DNA of 15,201 nt from Verrucomicrobiales bacterium (GTDB lineage: Bacteria > Verrucomicrobiota > Verrucomicrobiia > Limisphaerales > UBA1096). Both the position numbers and the translations under genes were made by a program. The stretch covers positions 5,805 through 21,005 of the forward strand of contig PBKH01000072.1 in assembly GCA_002721375.1 (NCBI GenBank). The letters are read 5' to 3'. The notes under the pieces are model-generated. The model saw nothing but the letters and a program-made list of their open reading frames with translations. It did not search any database and was not told the DNA's origin. This document shows positions 13,320 through 15,201 of this stretch, piece after piece; the first letter of the stretch is position 1; the number at the start of each line of letters is the position of its first letter.

Positions 13320-14933
13320 TTAAGGAAGAGTTTCGGGCCATGTTTTTACACCGATAATTGGTAGTGCAAACTGAAAAGCTTCGCGCCATTCACTAGTGTC
13401 AGCACGGCGAAACACCTCATAAACATGGCGAAACCCACCATCTTTACTACTTCTCAAGCCAAGCCGCAAGCCACCTTCTCCTGGGTGATCCACATGCCGA
13501 TGCAGTATAAAGGCATCAACACCTTCAGTATGTCGTACTCTATAATATGCATAAGCATAGGCAGCTGCTTGTTCAATCTCGCCTTTTGCTCCATCTGCCG
13601 AGTGAAAACCTTGCTCAGAAAGTATTACACGTCGGCGCTTTCCCTTGTACAGGAATCGTTCCTGTTGCAGAAAAGCAGGAAGGACTTGAATATTTTTAAA
13701 GGTAATTTTTTTAGTATCGAAAGAAGCAATGGCTGTATTATCTAGCCATGTCTTTGGTTCAAATAAATTCTCAGGGTAAGGATGAAAAGCTACGTGCCAA
13801 TCGAAATTTCCGCCTAGATTGGATACGGCATTAAGTGTCTCTATAAAATATCTACCTGACATTCCTCGAAGAGGGTTGCTGCCCATCCTCGCTGACCAAT
13901 GATGGTCCATTGAAATATACAATTGAATACCAGGGTGAATGCTATGAGCGGCCAAGTGGGCTAATCTCAATGCCTTGTGATACTCCGCCACCACCTGCCG
14001 CATAGACAGCTCGCCCAAGTTATACCAGTGCCAATGCGACTGAATTTCGTTCCCAATGATAAACCGCTTTGCTAAACCATGTTTATTGATAGGGTTAGAG
14101 TAACGATCAGCGAGAAACTCGATTGCAGCACGATAAAGCAGCACACCCTTCTCGGTGGTAAGATTAAATGCACCCACATGAGATTTAGACCTATCCAAAT
14201 CGGTCTTAGGATGTACAAGGGGGCTTCCGTCGCCTATTCTTGGTATACGGTTGTAAATTATAAGCGAGCTTACAACCCCCGCCTCAGTTAGCCTTTTTAA
14301 TTGGGAATCAATATGTGCAACATAGTTAGCATGGAAAAAAACCTGCTGATTATTTACTTGTCGCGATATCGACCCGGCTTTTCCTTGCCAATCTATCAAC
14401 TGATCGAGAGTAACGTTTAGCGCAGCCTGCTTGATTCCAAGCCGTATAGCATCATTAATGTCTTCGATACACTGTAAACCTTTAATCCCTTCGGCTGAAG
14501 GAAAAGCATTGGTCCGTTTAGATAATGACTCAATGTTCTCAACCCAGCGCGCTTGCCCAATCGACCTAGAATTAAGCATATCTATCAACTGAAACCTGCA
14601 AAATGCTGCGTCAACTCCATCGGCAAAACGCCCCAAGTTTGCCATGCCTACACCATCTTTCCATCTCCAGTCTAGACTTAGCTGCTTACCGTTTGATAAA
14701 TCTTGGTGTGTTTGTAATTGCAACAAACGAACATTATCTCTAGCTAAAAAACAAGCCTCCACTCTCACCTGTCTGTCTTTTAGATATACACGTTTAATGC
14801 CTTCATCTCCTGCACTACAAACAAGGATTCCGAATAGTAACAGAAACAACACCCCCCCAGTCTCATAAACACCTTGAAACTGACGGGCGCTTTTCCTTTG
14901 AAATAAAATCATAAAGCGAACCTCATTATTCAT
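13320..14933 (-). CDS. DUF5722 family secreted glycoside-hydrolase-like protein
   Basis: The 537-aa product begins with a membrane-targeting segment (VLFLLLFGILVCSAGDEG, about 28-45) that looks like a long signal peptide or anchor. The body fits the DUF5722 family, a TIM-barrel family of PVC bacteria and others. Visible are ESLSKRTNAFPSAEGIKGLQ (135-154), an SSLIIYNRIP strand (222-231), GNEIQSHWHWYN with E296 (the Asn-Glu pair seen in clan GH-A acid/base residues), DWHVAFHPYPENL (378-390) and ILSEQGFHS with E440 in nucleophile position. Glycosidase activity on a polysaccharide is inferred, not shown. ATG 14933 and ATG 14912 are both possible; GAGG lies four bases before the first and eight before the second, so the shorter 530-aa form is well supported. 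It is flanked by non-coding DNA on its 5' side and by asd downstream of its stop. Confidence 0.8.
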   Translation of the reverse strand: MNNEVRFMILFQRKSARQFQGVYETGGVLFLLLFGILVCSAGDEGIKRVYLKDRQVRVEACFLARDNVRLLQLQTHQDLSNGKQLSLDWRWKDGVGMANLGRFADGVDAAFCRFQLIDMLNSRSIGQARWVENIESLSKRTNAFPSAEGIKGLQCIEDINDAIRLGIKQAALNVTLDQLIDWQGKAGSISRQVNNQQVFFHANYVAHIDSQLKRLTEAGVVSSLIIYNRIPRIGDGSPLVHPKTDLDRSKSHVGAFNLTTEKGVLLYRAAIEFLADRYSNPINKHGLAKRFIIGNEIQSHWHWYNLGELSMRQVVAEYHKALRLAHLAAHSIHPGIQLYISMDHHWSARMGSNPLRGMSGRYFIETLNAVSNLGGNFDWHVAFHPYPENLFEPKTWLDNTAIASFDTKKITFKNIQVLPAFLQQERFLYKGKRRRVILSEQGFHSADGAKGEIEQAAAYAYAYYRVRHTEGVDAFILHRHVDHPGEGGLRLGLRSSKDGGFRHVYEVFRRADTSEWREAFQFALPIIGVKTWPETLP

Positions 14934-15112
14934 ACGGCCTCTAGATTGCCCAGCGTTAATTCACCTATTTATTAGTGTACAAGATTCCAGAGTTTTATGG
15001 TTTTCGACTGCATACCCCACACCTCATACGGCTCAAATTCTAGGTTTCTGAGCAGCGCTGTCATTGCATTGAGTATTGATTCCTTGATTAATTAAAGTAA
15101 GTTCTTGTTCGA
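14934..15112. other. Divergent intergenic region
   Basis: This 179-bp stretch separates the DUF5722 gene from the divergent exported-protein gene. It is A+T rich on its right side (a TTGATTAATTAAAG block at 15084-15097). TTGAGT (15069-15074), a 17-bp gap and TTAAAG (15092-15097) could be a weak promoter for the rightward gene. A 30-codon minus-strand frame at 14972-15064 looks somewhat protein-like and is discussed as a finding. No tRNA, terminator or repeat is visible. Confidence 0.4.
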
Positions 15113-15201
15113 ATGTTTAAGTCACTTCTAAGTTTATTGCTTTTTATTCATTGCACTTCTTTGGTGTTTGCTCAGTCACAATGGAGAATTGAAAAAAAAT
15201 G
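15113..15201 (+). CDS. Exported protein, N-terminal fragment
   Basis: The frame opens at ATG 15113 and runs off the right edge after 29 codons. It encodes a textbook signal peptide: MFK, a hydrophobic core SLLSLLLFIHCTSLV and an AxQ-type cleavage site (VFA before QSQW). Cleavage near residue 20 would leave a secreted or periplasmic protein whose mature start reads QSQWRIEKK. Nothing more can be said about its function. It is divergent from the DUF5722 gene and may be part of a linked secreted-enzyme locus that continues outside the window. No clear Shine-Dalgarno precedes it. Confidence 0.6.
   Translation, partial: MFKSLLSLLLFIHCTSLVFAQSQWRIEKK

Noticed and set aside
1..15201. CRISPR arrays, insertion sequences, att sites, tRNAs and tandem repeats
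   Set aside because: None were seen: no regularly spaced direct repeats, no transposase or integrase motifs, no terminal inverted repeats and no cloverleaf with a GTTCGA-type T-loop in the gaps.

Overview
The window reads as a chromosomal segment of a Gram-negative bacterium of the Planctomycetes-Verrucomicrobia-Chlamydiae type, most likely a Verrucomicrobiota member of the marine Opitutae kind. This is an inference from gene content. KdsA and an outer-membrane lipoprotein-sorting (LolA-like) protein point to an LPS-bearing outer membrane, RNase Y replaces an RNase E-style endonuclease, and a DUF5722 glycoside-hydrolase-like protein is typical of PVC genomes. I see no phage, transposon, CRISPR array, tRNA or rRNA. 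Most of the window is compact housekeeping DNA.

Layout. (1) 1-475, minus strand: the first 35 codons of lepA, preceded by a 70-aa gene of unknown function that has its own near-consensus promoter and a possible terminator. (2) 540-840, plus: a structured non-coding RNA, best explained as 6S RNA, ending in a strong intrinsic terminator, then a short promoter for rarA. (3) 840-6393, plus: rarA, 5-formyltetrahydrofolate cyclo-ligase, rny, a LolA-like periplasmic protein and a membrane-anchored TPR protein. The junctions are tight or overlapping, so this is probably one or two operons. (4) 6394-6780, minus: a small lipoprotein gene, divergent from an HtrA/Deg serine protease (6895-8280, plus). 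(5) kdsA (plus), convergent with an orphan membrane histidine kinase (minus). (6) A cytosolic parvulin-type prolyl isomerase followed by a free-standing copy of the LigA zinc-finger/HhH tail (plus), convergent with asd (minus). (7) A DUF5722 glycoside-hydrolase-like secreted protein (minus), and the first 29 codons of an exported protein running off the right edge (plus).

How the genes work together. The left half concerns RNA and DNA maintenance (6S RNA, RarA, RNase Y) with one-carbon metabolism attached. The middle concerns the cell envelope: lipoprotein handling, periplasmic protease, LPS sugar synthesis and membrane sensing. The right half combines lysine/threonine/diaminopimelate precursor synthesis (Asd) with accessory secreted functions.

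The most unusual items are the stand-alone LigA C-terminal module with its ambiguous start, the 6S RNA candidate placed upstream of both rarA and the cyclo-ligase gene, the kinase whose H-box has Gly where the catalytic acid normally sits, and a 12-bp perfect palindrome inside the asd promoter spacer. No clearly new multi-gene system is visible. All family assignments are from motif recognition by eye, without database searches.
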